The notes beneath the pieces were generated by a model. The model searched no databases and was not told where the DNA came from. It saw only the letters and a list, made by a program, of their open reading frames with translations. 64,000 nucleotides of DNA from Allium sativum (taxonomy: Eukaryota > Streptophyta > Magnoliopsida > Asparagales > Amaryllidaceae). Positions 37,790 through 49,000 of this stretch are shown here, piece by piece. The first letter of the stretch is position 1, and each line of letters starts with the position of its first letter. Location of the stretch: positions 756,225,603 to 756,289,602 of the forward strand of contig CM060922.1 of the NCBI GenBank assembly GCA_030737875.1. Reading direction: 5' to 3'. The position numbers and the translations under genes are program-made.

Positions 37790-38144
37790 CAACATATTCG
37801 AACGTCGTTAATAAATAATTATTCTTGACACAAGGTGATTTTTAATGACATCAAATGTTGATAATGTCAAAGAGTCATTGACAACATAAACTAGCGTTGT
37901 AAAACATTGATTTCTTTTGCAACATACGTAATATGTAGCAAATACGTACAAATTTAAAGGATTTTAATTTGTGTATTTATTCGCAACGTAAGATACAGTC
38001 GTAGAAAATTGAAATTAATTTACATGAACATTCGCTACCTATATTAGTCGCGACATAAATAAGCATCGCAGGTAATGATTTCTCGCGACTTATTGTCTTG
38101 CGTCGCAATATTATACGTAGCTAAAAAGAGAATTTGTTGTAGTG
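37790..38144. repeat. CACTA right end: subterminal and terminal repeats
   Basis: Short repeats of the ATTCGCAACG / GTCGCGAC / GCGTCGCAA type in both orientations, then TTGTTGTAGTG. Mirrors the left end at 18859-19210. Confidence 0.75.
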
Positions 38145-38864
38145 CAGGAAATCCATTCTTCAATAAGAGCCCGCGGTTTGGATTGTATACTATATATGTG
38201 AAGCGTGAGATGCAAACGTTCTGCTAGATTGATATTTACTTGTGTTTAGACACTATCATAATATCAGAATAATAATGTTTTCAAAAATGTTTTGGGTTAT
38301 CGTAAGGTAAAAACTGTCTGTATTTATGTGTGGATTCGGTCTTACAGTTATCCTTTTCTTTCAGAAAGAATTTAACTTTAAAATCAGGTTGTGTGATTCC
38401 CTTAAACTTACTGTCTTTTTCTCATTCCAGATCACCAGACAGACCCGATGCTTGTAATTCTCGGGTTAGACCGAGCTGTACAGGTTCAGGTTATCGGTTG
38501 TTATGAAGAGACAAAATGGAGGAGTTTAGACGTATGATATCTAGTATTTATTCCGTTGTGTGATTATATATGAGGACAGATTGTTATAACTATCCAGATG
38601 TGCTTATGTAATCTGATGACTGTAAGTTTTATTTTTATTTTTCAAGCTCTCAATAAAAGTTTATTTCTATATTATATTGTATTCCGCTGCGAAGTAAGAC
38701 TCTATGTTGTGTTGGTTCTTCTCATTCTTCTACTCTAACAATTCTTTCTTTCTTATCTCACCCTCTAATATTCTTTCTATTGACATCTGGATTTCCAGTG
38801 CATTGTGAGTTGGACTTGAGTTGTGTGATCAGCTCAAAAGGTACTAGAAATTTGGGTCGTTACA
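38145..38864 (+). repeat. Right giant LTR, 3' part
   Basis: Continues the alignment with the left LTR (11932-12651) after the CAG duplication and ends TTTGGGTCGTTACA. This restores LTR continuity across the CACTA insertion. Confidence 0.85.
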
Positions 38865-39340
38865 AACCTTTATCCATAATTGACTTATACTAAGCAGTTT
38901 ATATTTAAAATTCTTAACTATTAAAACATCATAAATAGTAGCAGTTTTAGAATGCCAATCACATATCCTTTTGAGTTATCACAAAAATTGACCATTCCTC
39001 CATCTTCATAGATTATATTATTCATTATGTCTAGATTTCCCGTCATAATCTCAAATAGCCACTAACAAGTATCCATTTATCTTTCTTTATGCACTATTTG
39101 GTTGTCAAGTTTTAAGTCATTAATAGCCATGTAACACAATTGTTCCAGTACAACACACCAATTCGGTAGATAACTTAATTTTTCAATAAAATTAAATTCA
39201 GACTTATGAAACAATGATGAAATGAATATTTTTGAACTAGTGTTATAATAAATTTCAAAAAATACCATTTAAACTTTTAAAAAATTCAGATTATGAAAAC
39301 TTTGAAAACCTATGCTTTAATACAAACTATTAAGGAATGC
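38865..39340 (-). pseudogene. Relic of an ancient copia protease region
   Basis: Minus strand carries a decayed protease segment: a WILVSGY remnant of the W-x-L-D-S-G site (aspartate now valine) near 39058-39085, a frameshift, then an EDGGMVNF and DNSKGYVIGI block near 38980-39020, then stops. These blocks sit just after the active site in plant copia proteases. Strand and order fit the gag relic at 45312-45390 and 50654-51070, so both may be one old element. The giant LTR ends directly at 38864, which suggests the giant-LTR element inserted into it. Confidence 0.6.
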
Positions 39341-41093
39341 GGATTAAGGATCTTAAGGCAAACTAAACACTTGAGGGGGAGTGAATACTGTTTTACGGAT
39401 TTTATAGATTTTTTGAATCTTTTTAAGTTTATTAGAATGTTATGCAAATCATACATATGAATAATCACAGAATCAATCATAGATGAAGATAATAATAATA
39501 AAAAGCAATAAAAAGAAAGAACACACCAGGATTTTATACTGGTTCAGAGTTACCCTACGTCCAGTCCCATATAACGCTATGTCAATGTGGATTTCTTTTC
39601 AAATAATATCCAAATAACAATCCTTGATTTCCGAGCTACAAGGGCACATCCCAACTAATTTCTGGAGTATAATGAGACTCGGTTGATTTTCGGGCTATAA
39701 CCTACACCTAGTTGATTATCGGTACACAATCACACCCAATTGATTTATACGGGACACGACCACACCTTTTCAGCATCAGTTTTGGAGGTTGGACTCGATA
39801 GAGCTTGATCTAACGGTCTTTGATTGCATAAATCGTATAACTCTTGAGTAACACTAGAATCTTTGAGAGAGTTTGATAGTGAATCGAAGTATAAAGAGAT
39901 TGAAATATTTCTCTTTAAAAATCATCAGAGTATAAGTATATAATTTAAGAAATTAAGAGTATTAATGGAGAGAGAAGAAAGGAAGAAGAAGATTAAAAGT
40001 TAGCTAAAAAATAGAATATAGAAGCCTATTTATAGTCTCCTAACCGTCAATCATTTCAGAATAGTTTTGAATTCAAAGACACAACTGTTCAGAATTTGAA
40101 ATTGAAAACAACAATCACTATATCGACATACATTTTTAGGTATGTCGACGTGCCTTAGTAAAAATTCAAAAAATAAAAATTTGAATTAAAGTAAATAATG
40201 ATTAAATAAATTATGGTGATTCTTGAGTTAAAATAAACTATATTCCTTTATATTAAAATAGATTTTTTCCGGTACAAATATATATTAAGATGATTTAAAA
40301 ATGATTTAAAACTAAATATAAAGTGATATTAAAGCATATATATATAAAAACTTTGAATCTTTAGAACTTAATGTATATATAAGTAAGGGAATTTAAAACT
40401 TAAGGGTGCGTTTGGTTTACATTTTTTAATTTTGACTTTTCGCACATACAAAAGTATAGACAGCGCACACATATCGTGAAAAACAATCGTTTTACAAAAC
40501 GAAATTAACACACAAAACTAAAAACAACTTTTTATTATTTTCCATATTTTAAGAAATAACGGAAGGACGATAACAAATTCATCTATCCATCATCCCACGG
40601 TCCCCTCCGTCGCTCCTTCCGCCTTTGATTTGTCACCTCCAATATACTTCAAATCTTCCTAGCTTTTGTATTAACATTGAAAACTAAAAACGTAAAATGA
40701 ACCAAGCACTACCTAAGTAACTATAAAACCAAATATAAAATTAGTATGAAATATTTGAATCAGAAGTTAAAAAATATTTAGGAAATAAAATATATTAAAA
40801 ACAGGAATTAAAATAAATTTATGAACAAACAAATTTATTTTAAAATAAGGAAGTAATTTTGAAATCATATTGAAATTAAGATAGTAATATTAAAGAAAGA
40901 TTGAAATAAGAATTCAGTGCTAACCGGAGTTTTAACAAAAAAAATCTTGACTCAATTACTTTTATTTCTTGAACTTTTGTTACTCATGAGTTTTGTATCT
41001 TGAACTCTTCTTCTTTGAAATCTTGATTTTCTAAACTGCGCAGTCTTCAATAATCAATACTGCATGTTTTTCCTGTATACACGCATACATACA

Positions 41094-41127
<34 letters not shown>

Positions 41128-41225
41128 TTCTAGACAATAATGTTAGTATATATTTTATAGCAATAATAGTCAAAGCAAGATTGTTGTCATCAAAAGCATC
41201 ATTACAACCATCTCAATCCCTAACA
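39341..41225 (-). repeat. Putative solo or fragmentary Sirevirus-like LTR
   Basis: The right edge reads CAATCCCTAACA on the plus strand, so the minus strand starts TGTTAGGGATTG, followed by a TTTGATGACAAC block like other Sirevirus LTR starts. The left part has a purine block TTGAGGGGGAGTGAAT like Sirevirus LTR ends. There is no adjacent primer site and no partner LTR in view. The exact left edge is uncertain. A MITE copy lies inside (40402-40715). Confidence 0.4.
40402..40715. repeat. MITE-like element with GGGTGCGTTTGGTT end
   Basis: About 314 bp, beginning AAGGGTGCGTTTGGTTT and ending with the partly inverted AACCAAGCACTACCT. Contains internal AAACTAAAAAC blocks shared with 51820-52135, 52137-52446 and 53853-54163. 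Termini resemble plant hAT-type MITEs. No target duplication found. Confidence 0.45.
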
Positions 41226-41750
41226 TTTTGGTGAAGAGATGGAGGGAAATGTCTCTTCGTTTAAAATTTGAAATTTTGAAAAATGGTCAGTATGGTGACA
41301 TGGTAGGATACACCATGTTAACAAGGTGACGTTGCAAAATACGAATAGCAACACTAACCAGAGCTGCAAAATTTCAACTATTCAAATTCCTTATATTTGT
41401 GTATTTTGGTGATTCGGTTGAGGCCAATGGTTGATAAGCTTAAAGTATAATTGCCATGGGATCTTTAACAAGATATTCTACGGTTTAACTAACTCCTCAT
41501 CACCTCAAATGCCTCTATCCTTTAGCATTTTTCCCTAATATGTTTCGGTCTAAAATTGCTCTAATTATTCTTCCATTGTAATTCCTCCATTTCTCTGAAT
41601 AACCTTCTTCTATAATTCTTCTTTCGTACTCTTATTTATCTCTATAAATGTATCCATAATACATCTGATGTAACTACGCAGTTCGAATATACACTAGTTG
41701 TAATGTTTATATGGTTGTTGTCATCAAAATCAATACCCAGGGTATTAACA
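41226..41750 (-). repeat. Truncated 3' LTR of the gag-only element
   Basis: Matches the last 0.5 kb (plus-strand sense) of 44089-45311 and ends GGGTATTAACA. The missing part lies where the segment 39341-41225 now begins. Confidence 0.65.
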
Positions 41751-41975
41751 GTCCCCTCTTTTATGATGACAACAATATAAATATTTGAGAGGTAAAATAT
41801 AATACTTTTATATCTAACTCCCCCTAACTCTATGAACTCCTCCTGCAGTCATCAAAATCAATACCCAGGGTATTAACAGTCCCCTCTTTTATGATGACAA
41901 CAATATAAATATTTGAGAGGTAAAATATAATACTTTTATATTTAACTCCCCCTAACTCTATGCACTCCTCCTGCC
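41720..41975. repeat. 128-bp tandem duplication of LTR edge and polypurine tract
   Basis: Units 41720-41847 and 41848-41975 are nearly identical. Each contains the LTR edge GGGTATTAACA, a CCCCTCTTTT polypurine tract (minus strand) and a CTCCCCCTAAC tract. Confidence 0.85.
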
Positions 41976-42559
41976 ATTTTGTCTAGTATATTTAGATTAT
42001 TTCTTCCCTTTTTCATCAACAAAAAGAGCTAAAAGAGTCGTTTAACTCACTGCTAGACAATACATAGAGTTTGTATAGAGAGAAAAATGTATATAAATGG
42101 GGGGACCAAATAAAATTCAAAACATGAAATAAACTTTATCAAATAATTAGATGAGTTTTAGAGTTACCAACTTTGCTGATTGCAATAACAAATCATTTTC
42201 ATATTTATCCAAGGTTCGATAGATTTCATGTCATATGCTTTGAGCATCCGCTATTTGGTACCTGGAAAATTATAAAATATGCACATTAGTACCCGTTTTT
42301 ATTTTGGGGTCCATAGTGTTAAGTTTTGGGATGCTATACCCATGAAGAGTTTGAGTGCCCTTTCAAAATATAATCACTAGATGAATGAACCTTATTAATA
42401 AAACTACCAATATTTTTTTTTCAATATAATCCAACTTTCTTGGAATCCATAAATTAATGAACATATCAAGAGGTTTTAGCTTTAATATCTTAGGTCTTCA
42501 TCTGAATTTGGCAGCCTGAACAAACTTAGTATTTTGAGTACTATTTTTCTTTAATTTAG

Positions 42560-44031
42560 CCTTAGGGGTGTATCCAAGTCCATGTTTATTCCTTTTGTCT
42601 TTAGATGCAAATAATATTTTTTTTCTAGATTATCCTTTCATCTGTTAAATTTATCAATATCAGTTTTCATTTTGTCAAAAATTTTGCTACAGTTAAGAAT
42701 AACATTGTCCAAATATGTTATTCTGTCATTCAGATCAGTGATTTATGACTTCATTGAAAGATTTTCCAATTTTAAGGATTCATTTTCTCTTTTTAGTTTT
42801 TCAAAACATACAAGTTTCAAATCCTTTTCGTCGTTATACCCTTTAGTCTTTCAATTTCATCTTCTTGACATTGTTTTCTTCAACTAACCTTTCATTAAAT
42901 CTTTTTAATCTATTTATTTCTACTAAACTATTGTTGAGCTCTTTATTAACTATTTTATATCCTTAATGCATATCATTCAAAACATTAGTAATTTCGTTAT
43001 TAAAATTTCATACCTAGTCATCCATTGCCATGAAGCATATGCTAGCATTTTCTGTTTCTGAATCACTATCACTTTATGATATATATGAATCATCCCATAT
43101 TGCATTGAATGTCCATTTCCTCTCCTTATTGAAAGTATTTGAAAAGTACTTTGGTTTTTTTAAAGTTGGGACAGTCTTTTTCCAAATGATCAGTTTATCA
43201 CATTCGAAACATTTAACATCATTTCCATTTCTGGATTTATTTTTGTTAGTTTTTCGAAGTTTGTTTGTTATCCAATACATCAAGAATTTTTTGATTTTCT
43301 TGGTAATAAACTCGATATCACCATCAACAGCATCATCATCTGCTTCATCATTACCGATCATAACATTAAGTGATTGTGATTTCTTCTCATTTCTCTAATT
43401 CTCATTTCTAACCTGCAACTTTACTTCATAAGACATTAGATTACCAATTAATTCTTCTGTTGCTATAGTACTAATATCATTGGCTTCTTCAATTGCCAAA
43501 GTCTTCTGATCTCATTCACTGGAAAGTGAATTCAAGATCTTTCTGACTTGGTCTTTATCAGTTATTTTCTTTCCTAATGATATTAAGGCATGTATTATAT
43601 CTTGGAATTTAGAATATATATCAGAAATAGACTAATTTGGTTTTATTTAAAAGAGTAGAAACTAGTTTATGATTTACTTTACTGGCTCCTTCATATGTGA
43701 CTTGCAGTGTTCACCAAATTTCATATGCATAATTACGAATAGACATTCGATTAAATTCATTTCCATCTAAAGAGCAAAATAAAATGTTCATGGTCTTAGA
43801 ATTATTAACTGCTTGTTTATTTTGGTCTAGCATCCATTTTGAGTATTCAGTTTGAGGCTAAATATGTTCTATTTGGTTAATGTTCTAAATATCTAAACCA
43901 TTAGAGTACAAATAAAATTTCATACTACAAGCCCAGTAAGCATAACTACTTCCATCAAATAGAGGGTGTTCACTGGTAGACTTCCCTTTTGTAAAAGTAT
44001 TAATAAAGGTGTTTCTAGTGTCACTATCCAT
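42560..44031 (-). pseudogene. gag: Decayed Sirevirus-like gag
   Basis: The minus strand begins with an ATG at 44029-44031 and an N-terminal block (FDGSSYAYW) that matches the Gag at 34265, then runs into multiple stops and shifts. A degraded zinc knuckle (CFECDKL...) is at about 43160-43210, followed by an acidic WDDS segment near 43090. A serine-rich coiled-coil-type segment continues to about 42600. No protease or pol follows. Confidence 0.7.
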
Positions 44032-44074
44032 TTATACTTTTCAAGAACCAATTGATGAATTTTTAAAAACCAGT

Positions 44075-44086
44075 GCTCTCATACCA
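44075..44086 (-). promoter_or_regulatory. Degenerate primer binding site
   Basis: Plus-strand GCTCTCATACCA, one mismatch to the complement of TGGTATCAGAGC, two bases from the LTR start at 44089. Confidence 0.75.
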
Positions 44087-44088
44087 TT

Positions 44089-45311
44089 TGTTGAAAACTG
44101 GGGTGTCTACAACACAGTGTTGGATCTTAAGGCTATTTAAACACCAAAAGTGGTGCAAAGTGTATTAACTATTTACTTATGAATTTAACATTATATCTAT
44201 TTAAATTGCACACAGAAAGAAAAAAAGTAATAAATAAAATGCAGTAAAGTAAATTACACCCGTATTTTTATATTGGTTCGGATTAACCAATCTTTCATCC
44301 AGTCCTACACTCCACCATGCAGAATTTTACTATAACTGCTTGCTTTCCACGGGTGGCAAGAACACCTTTACAAAATTGGTGTCATGGACTACAAGGCACA
44401 CCCTCTGGATTTTACAGACTACGAGAACACCTTCTGCTTATCACCAACAACAAACAATGGCTAGTTATCATACCTTTAATACAAATTCTTGCAGATTTGG
44501 TACTATGATCTTATAGACATCCAGTGGCAATATATCTTTGAATTCTTTAAGGAATATGATGAAATCAAAGCGAGAATGATGTGAATTCAAGTACAACTCT
44601 CTAATATTGTGTGGTTTGCAAGTCGGGGAAGAAGTGGAGTGAAATAATATCGATTTGCATGGAGATTGGAAGAGCATGCAATGAATTTATTTTGCAAATG
44701 TTAGGAATAGAAGGAGTAGGAGAGAAAGAAAATTTTGATGTCAAAATTCATTTTCAGATGCCATTATATAGTGGTTAAAGAGACGTTTCTTTTAGTGAAA
44801 AGATGTAAGGAAATGTCTCTTCATTTAATTTGGAATTCTGAAAAACGGCTAGTATGTCGACGAGATAGGATACACCATATCGACATGGTGATGTTGCAAA
44901 AAATGAATAGCAACACTGGTAAGTGTTGCAAATTTTCAGCTATTCCAATTTCCTTATATTTGTGGATTTTAGTGTTTCGATTCAGGTCAATGGTTGATGA
45001 GCTTCAAGTATAATTGTTATGAGATCTTTAACAAAATATACCGAGGTTTAATCAACTCCACATCATTTCAAGCGCCTCTATCCTTCAATATTCTTCTCTA
45101 ATAGGTTTTGGTCTGCAATTGCTTTGTTTATTCTTCCTCTGTAATTCTTCCACTGCTTTGATTAACCTTCTTCTATAATTCTTCTTTTGTACCCGTATTC
45201 ATCTCTATAAATGTCTTCATAATATATCTGATGTAACTGCATAGCTCGTAGATACTTAGTAGTAATGTTTATATGGTCGTTGTCATCAAAATTAATACAT
45301 AGGGTATTAAC
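44089..45311 (-). repeat. 5' LTR of the gag-only element (about 1.22 kb)
   Basis: Starts TGTTGAAAACTGGGG on the plus strand and ends GGGTATTAAC, where the partner has a final CA; here the last base is mutated or lost. Confidence 0.65.
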
Positions 45312-45390
45312 GTTGTATTTGAGAATGTTTTTAAAATCTCTCCAACTAGAGAATATTTTATCAATCAGCACAACAACCTGAGGGTGTTTG
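45312..45390 (-). pseudogene. Ancient copia gag relic, C-terminal piece
   Basis: The minus strand encodes a VVLIDKIFSSWRDFKN-like block, which is the conserved Gag segment with the S-x-W-x-D-F-K-N core. The young copia element is inserted directly in it at 45390; the preceding part continues at 50654. GTTTG at 45386-45390 is the target site. Confidence 0.65.
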
Positions 45391-45956
45391 TGTTGAAATT
45401 AATGATTCAAATATTAGTGGAGAAGGAAAGAAATTGATTGATTGTCAATCAATTAATTGGCTTGTTTATGGAAAGGGATAAGAGGAAGTTTTTTTTGGAA
45501 GAAAAATAATTAATAGGCCAATCAATCAATTGATGAAGAAAGGGAAAGAGATTGAGAACATAATTATGCCATCCATTTATGCTCCAATCAAATAAAGGAA
45601 GATATTTATTTTTCTTCATGTCCTAGAAACTTCTATTCTTTATCTCCAAGAAATCCCTATATAATTAGGGGTCATGTTATTGTATGAAAAAAAAAAAAAA
45701 GTAATCCACCATTAGTCTTCTCTCTGTTGTAATCTGTTGTACTCATTTCTTCACTGAGAAATAAAGGTTGTTGGGTCTCCGTGGACGTAGGCAAAGCCGA
45801 ACCACGTTAAAAATTGGTGTGCTCTTTCCTCTATTTTTGTTCTCTCTATAAATTTGTGCCACTTGTTTTTATTTTTGGCGTTGTTGAAATTGTTGACAGA
45901 CTAGATCGTTGGGTTAATTCGTATTCCGCTGCCCAAATCTCTGATTTTGCACTACA
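45391..45956 (+). repeat. 5' LTR (566 bp) with TATA box
   Basis: TGTTGAAATT...GCACTACA. A TATATAAT box lies at 45658-45665 and an AATAAA signal near 45761, so transcription probably starts about 45690. A poly-A run at about 45686-45700 is identical in both LTRs. Confidence 0.95.
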
Positions 45957-45959
45957 GAT

Positions 45960-45971
45960 TGGTATCAGAGC
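45960..45971 (+). promoter_or_regulatory. Primer binding site
   Basis: TGGTATCAGAGC, three bases after the LTR, initiator tRNA-Met type. Confidence 0.95.
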
Positions 45972-46001
45972 CAGTTGTCCTGTTCAAAGACTTTTTCAAC
46001 C

Positions 46002-49000
46002 ATGTCAAATTCCGCAAAGAATAACGGTGGTAGAAGCGCTACAAATTATGGAGTTGCTAGATTTGATGGAAAGGGGGATTTTGGCACATGGAAGATGAAG
46101 ATGGAAGCGGTGTTGAAGAAAGAGAGGACATTTAAAGTTGTCTCAGATCCAGAGAAATTGAAGAAATTACCACCTGAAGAGTTAGAAGAATTGGAAGAGG
46201 ATGCTCTTACTACCATCCAACTTAGCCTTTCTGACGAAGTACTTAGAGAGTTTTCTCATGTGAAAACTGCTAAGGAATTGTGGGATGCTCTTCAGAGAAA
46301 GTTCTACGACAAGTCTCTCACCAACCGCATCATCTTACAGCAACAACTTTATTCTTTCAAAATGAGGCCTGGAACAGATGTATTTGCTCATATAGATGCC
46401 CTCAACACACTTGTCATGAATCTTCGAGCAGCTGATGTAAAGATTGAGGATGAGGCGCAAGCTGTTATTCTTTTATGTTCTTTGCCTGCAGAGTATAACA
46501 CTTTTGTTAACTCTATGATCTATGGACGTTCGTCTATTTGCTTGGAGGATGTGAAGACAAATTTGCATAATGAGATGTTGAGAGGAAAGTTGGCAAGCAT
46601 GAGCATGGAGAATGATTCTGAAAGCTTTGTTGCACAGAGAGGAAGAAGTCAAAGTAGACCCAAATATGGTGGAGACAGAGCTAAGTCCAGATCTCAGTCA
46701 AGAGGAGCTCGGAAGGGAGTTTGTCATTATTGCAGAAAACCTGGACATTATATTGCAAATTGCCCCAAGTTGGAGAATAAAAACAAAGCTGTTCCCCAGA
46801 AGGCTTCAGCATCTACGGCGGAGACATCAGATTCAGATAATGATCCTGGCATTTTTACAGCCTCTGCCTCTCCTATGAAGAGCACTATGTGGATTATTGA
46901 CTCGGGTGCATCCTATCACATGACACCGGATAGGCACGTTTTTTCCACTTATCGTCAGTTTGATGGAGGAGAGGTTCTCATGGGAAATAATGCTGCTTGT
47001 CGCATGATTGGTATTGGAACAGTAAAAATCAGGATGTTTGATGGTGTTGTTCGCACTTTATGTGATGTCAGGCATGTGCCTGATTTAAGGCGTAGTTTGA
47101 TCTCCATTGGAGCATTGTGCAATTTTGGCTTAAAGTGTGTAATAGAAAAAGATTCATTAAAAATTACAAATGGCTCATTGATAGTGATGAAAGGGGTAAA
47201 AGCTGGAAATATGTATTTGCTGAAGGGTACAACTGCTGTTGTGGAGTCTGCTTCAGTTATTGATTCAGTTGATTCCGATTCTACCAGATTGTGGCATTTT
47301 CGTATGGGCCATATTGGAGAGCGCAGTTTGGAAGTATTGAGAAAGCGAGGCTTGATTGACGGTGTTCATCATTCAAAACTTGACTTTTGTGAAGGATGTG
47401 TACTTGGAAAGCAGACGAAGGTTTCTTTTGGCATTGCAGAGCATAAGTCTAAAGATGTTTTAGAGTATGTTCATACTGATGTTTGGGGCCCCGCACCATG
47501 CCTATCTTATGGAGGAGCCAGGTATTTCGTTTCATTTGTTGATGATTTTTCTAGAAAAGTATGGGTTTACTTTATGAAGTCCAAAGATGAAACTTTTGAT
47601 AGGTTTCAAAGTTGGAAATCTCTTGTTGAGAAGCAGTCTGGAAAGAAAGTGAAGGTTCTTCGTTCAGATAATGGTGGTGAATTCACTTCTCAAAAATTCA
47701 TCAAATTTTGTGAGTCCGAGGGAATCAAAAGACACTACACCACACCAGGAGACCCTCAGTCAAATGGGGTTGCAGAGAGAATGAATCGGACTTTGTTGGA
47801 AAGAACTCGTTGCTTACGGCTGACTGCAGGATTAAATAAGAGATTTTGGGCAGAAGCATTATCTACGGCGGTTTTCCTTATCAACCGCACACCTTCTACC
47901 GCCATAGATATGAAGATTCCTGAAGAAGTATGGAAGGGAGGGCCTGTATCATATTCCTTTCTCAGAGTGTTTGGTTGTCCAGCTTATGTGCATGAGAGCA
48001 AAGGGAAGTTGGATCCAAGATCGCGCAAGTGTATTTTTCTTGGTTATAAGAAAGGAATTAAGGGTTATAGGATGTGGTGTCCTACTACCCAGAAGATTGT
48101 TACTAGCAGGCATGTTACATTTGATGAGAAGGCTATGTTGAAGGTGGAGCCTTCTTCTTCAGTTAATGATGATGTTGAGAGGACAAATTCAGAATACCAA
48201 ACACAAGGCAGATCATCATACTTCCATACAAGTAAAAATGGTGATTCAGATGACACCGTGGTTGATAGGGAAGAGATAGAAGATCAATCTCAAGGTGGAG
48301 CTCAAATTCAAACTCGACTAACGAGAGAGAAGAAAAGACCTACATGGCTTGATGATTTTGTGGGATTAAGCATTGAAGATATTGACTTTGATGACATGGC
48401 AGCTTATGCATTAAGCATATTTCATGATGAACCAAGAGACTACAAAGATGCCATTAGTTCAGTTGATAGCTCCAGTTGGCTAGTAGCAATGGAGGAGGAG
48501 ATTGAGTCTTTGCACAAAAATCACACTTGGGATTTAGTGCCACTTCCTTCCGGCAAGAGAGCAATTGGATGTAAATGGATCTATAAGGTGAAAGATGGCG
48601 GCAATGGTGACTTGAGGTACAAAGCAAGATTAGTGGCGAAGGGTTATGTTCAGAAGAACGATGTGGAGTTTCATGATATTTTTTCTCCAGTCGTTAGACA
48701 TACTTCCATTCGCATTCTTTTGGCATTGGTTGCTCACTTTGACATGGAGTTGGAACAACTAGATGTCAAGACAGCATTCTTGCATGGTGATCTTGAGGAG
48801 GACATTTATCTACAGCAGCCAGAAGGGTTCATTGATAGCAGCAGGCCAGGTCATGTTTGTAAACTTAACAAATCTCTTTATGGCTTAAAACAGTCTCCTA
48901 GACAGTGGTATAAGAAATTTGATAAGTTTATGATCTCACATGGTTACTCTAGAAGCTTTAAAGACCAATGTGTCTATTTTAAAAATTGTAATGATGATAT

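Larger units (their letters stand above)
18859..38144. mobile_element. CACTA (En/Spm) DNA transposon, 19.3 kb with nested Sirevirus
   Basis: Starts CACTACAACAATTCT and ends with the inverted AGAATTTGTTGTAGTG, so the termini are imperfect inverted repeats beginning CACTACAACAA. It is flanked by CAG at 18856-18858 and 38145-38147. The left giant LTR has the empty site with a single CAG (around 11932-11934), which fixes both ends and the 3-bp duplication. Subterminal regions are rich in short GTCGCAA/TTGCGAC repeats, as usual for this superfamily. Without the Sirevirus and its duplication it is about 7.9 kb. I found no transposase (TNP2-like) domain, so it is probably non-autonomous; it carries a decayed acid phosphatase copy and possible exons of another gene. 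Confidence 0.85.
1518..38864 (+). mobile_element. Composite non-autonomous retrotransposon with giant LTRs (LARD-like), hosting nested elements
   Basis: Left LTR (from about 1518 or 1526, 5'-truncated, to 12651), internal domain 12652-13640, and right LTR 13641-18858 plus 38145-38864. The right LTR starts TGTAACGACCC and ends GGGTCGTTACA, a terminal inverted repeat; the left LTR ends GGGTCGTCACA directly before a TGGTATCAGAGC primer site, and a purine tract precedes 13641. The two LTRs align over most of their length, for example 1526-1681 with 14575-14741, 6589-8700 with 14969-16700, and 11049-12651 with 17980-18858 plus 38145-38864. With the CACTA insertion removed the right LTR is about 5.9 kb, against an internal region of 0.99 kb with no gag or pol. 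Giant LTRs plus a non-coding interior fit the LARD class; the LTR termini resemble plant Ty3/gypsy LTRs, which is inference. Confidence 0.75.
41226..45311 (-). mobile_element. Gag-only, decayed Sirevirus-like element
   Basis: Partial LTR (41226-41750), internal region (41751-44088) with gag remnants only, primer site (44075-44086), full LTR (44089-45311). The LTRs align from 41226 with about 44775 onward; for example both carry AATGTCTCTTC near their midpoints and end GGGTATTAAC. Pol is absent, so it is either an internally deleted copy or a non-autonomous type. Confidence 0.7.
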
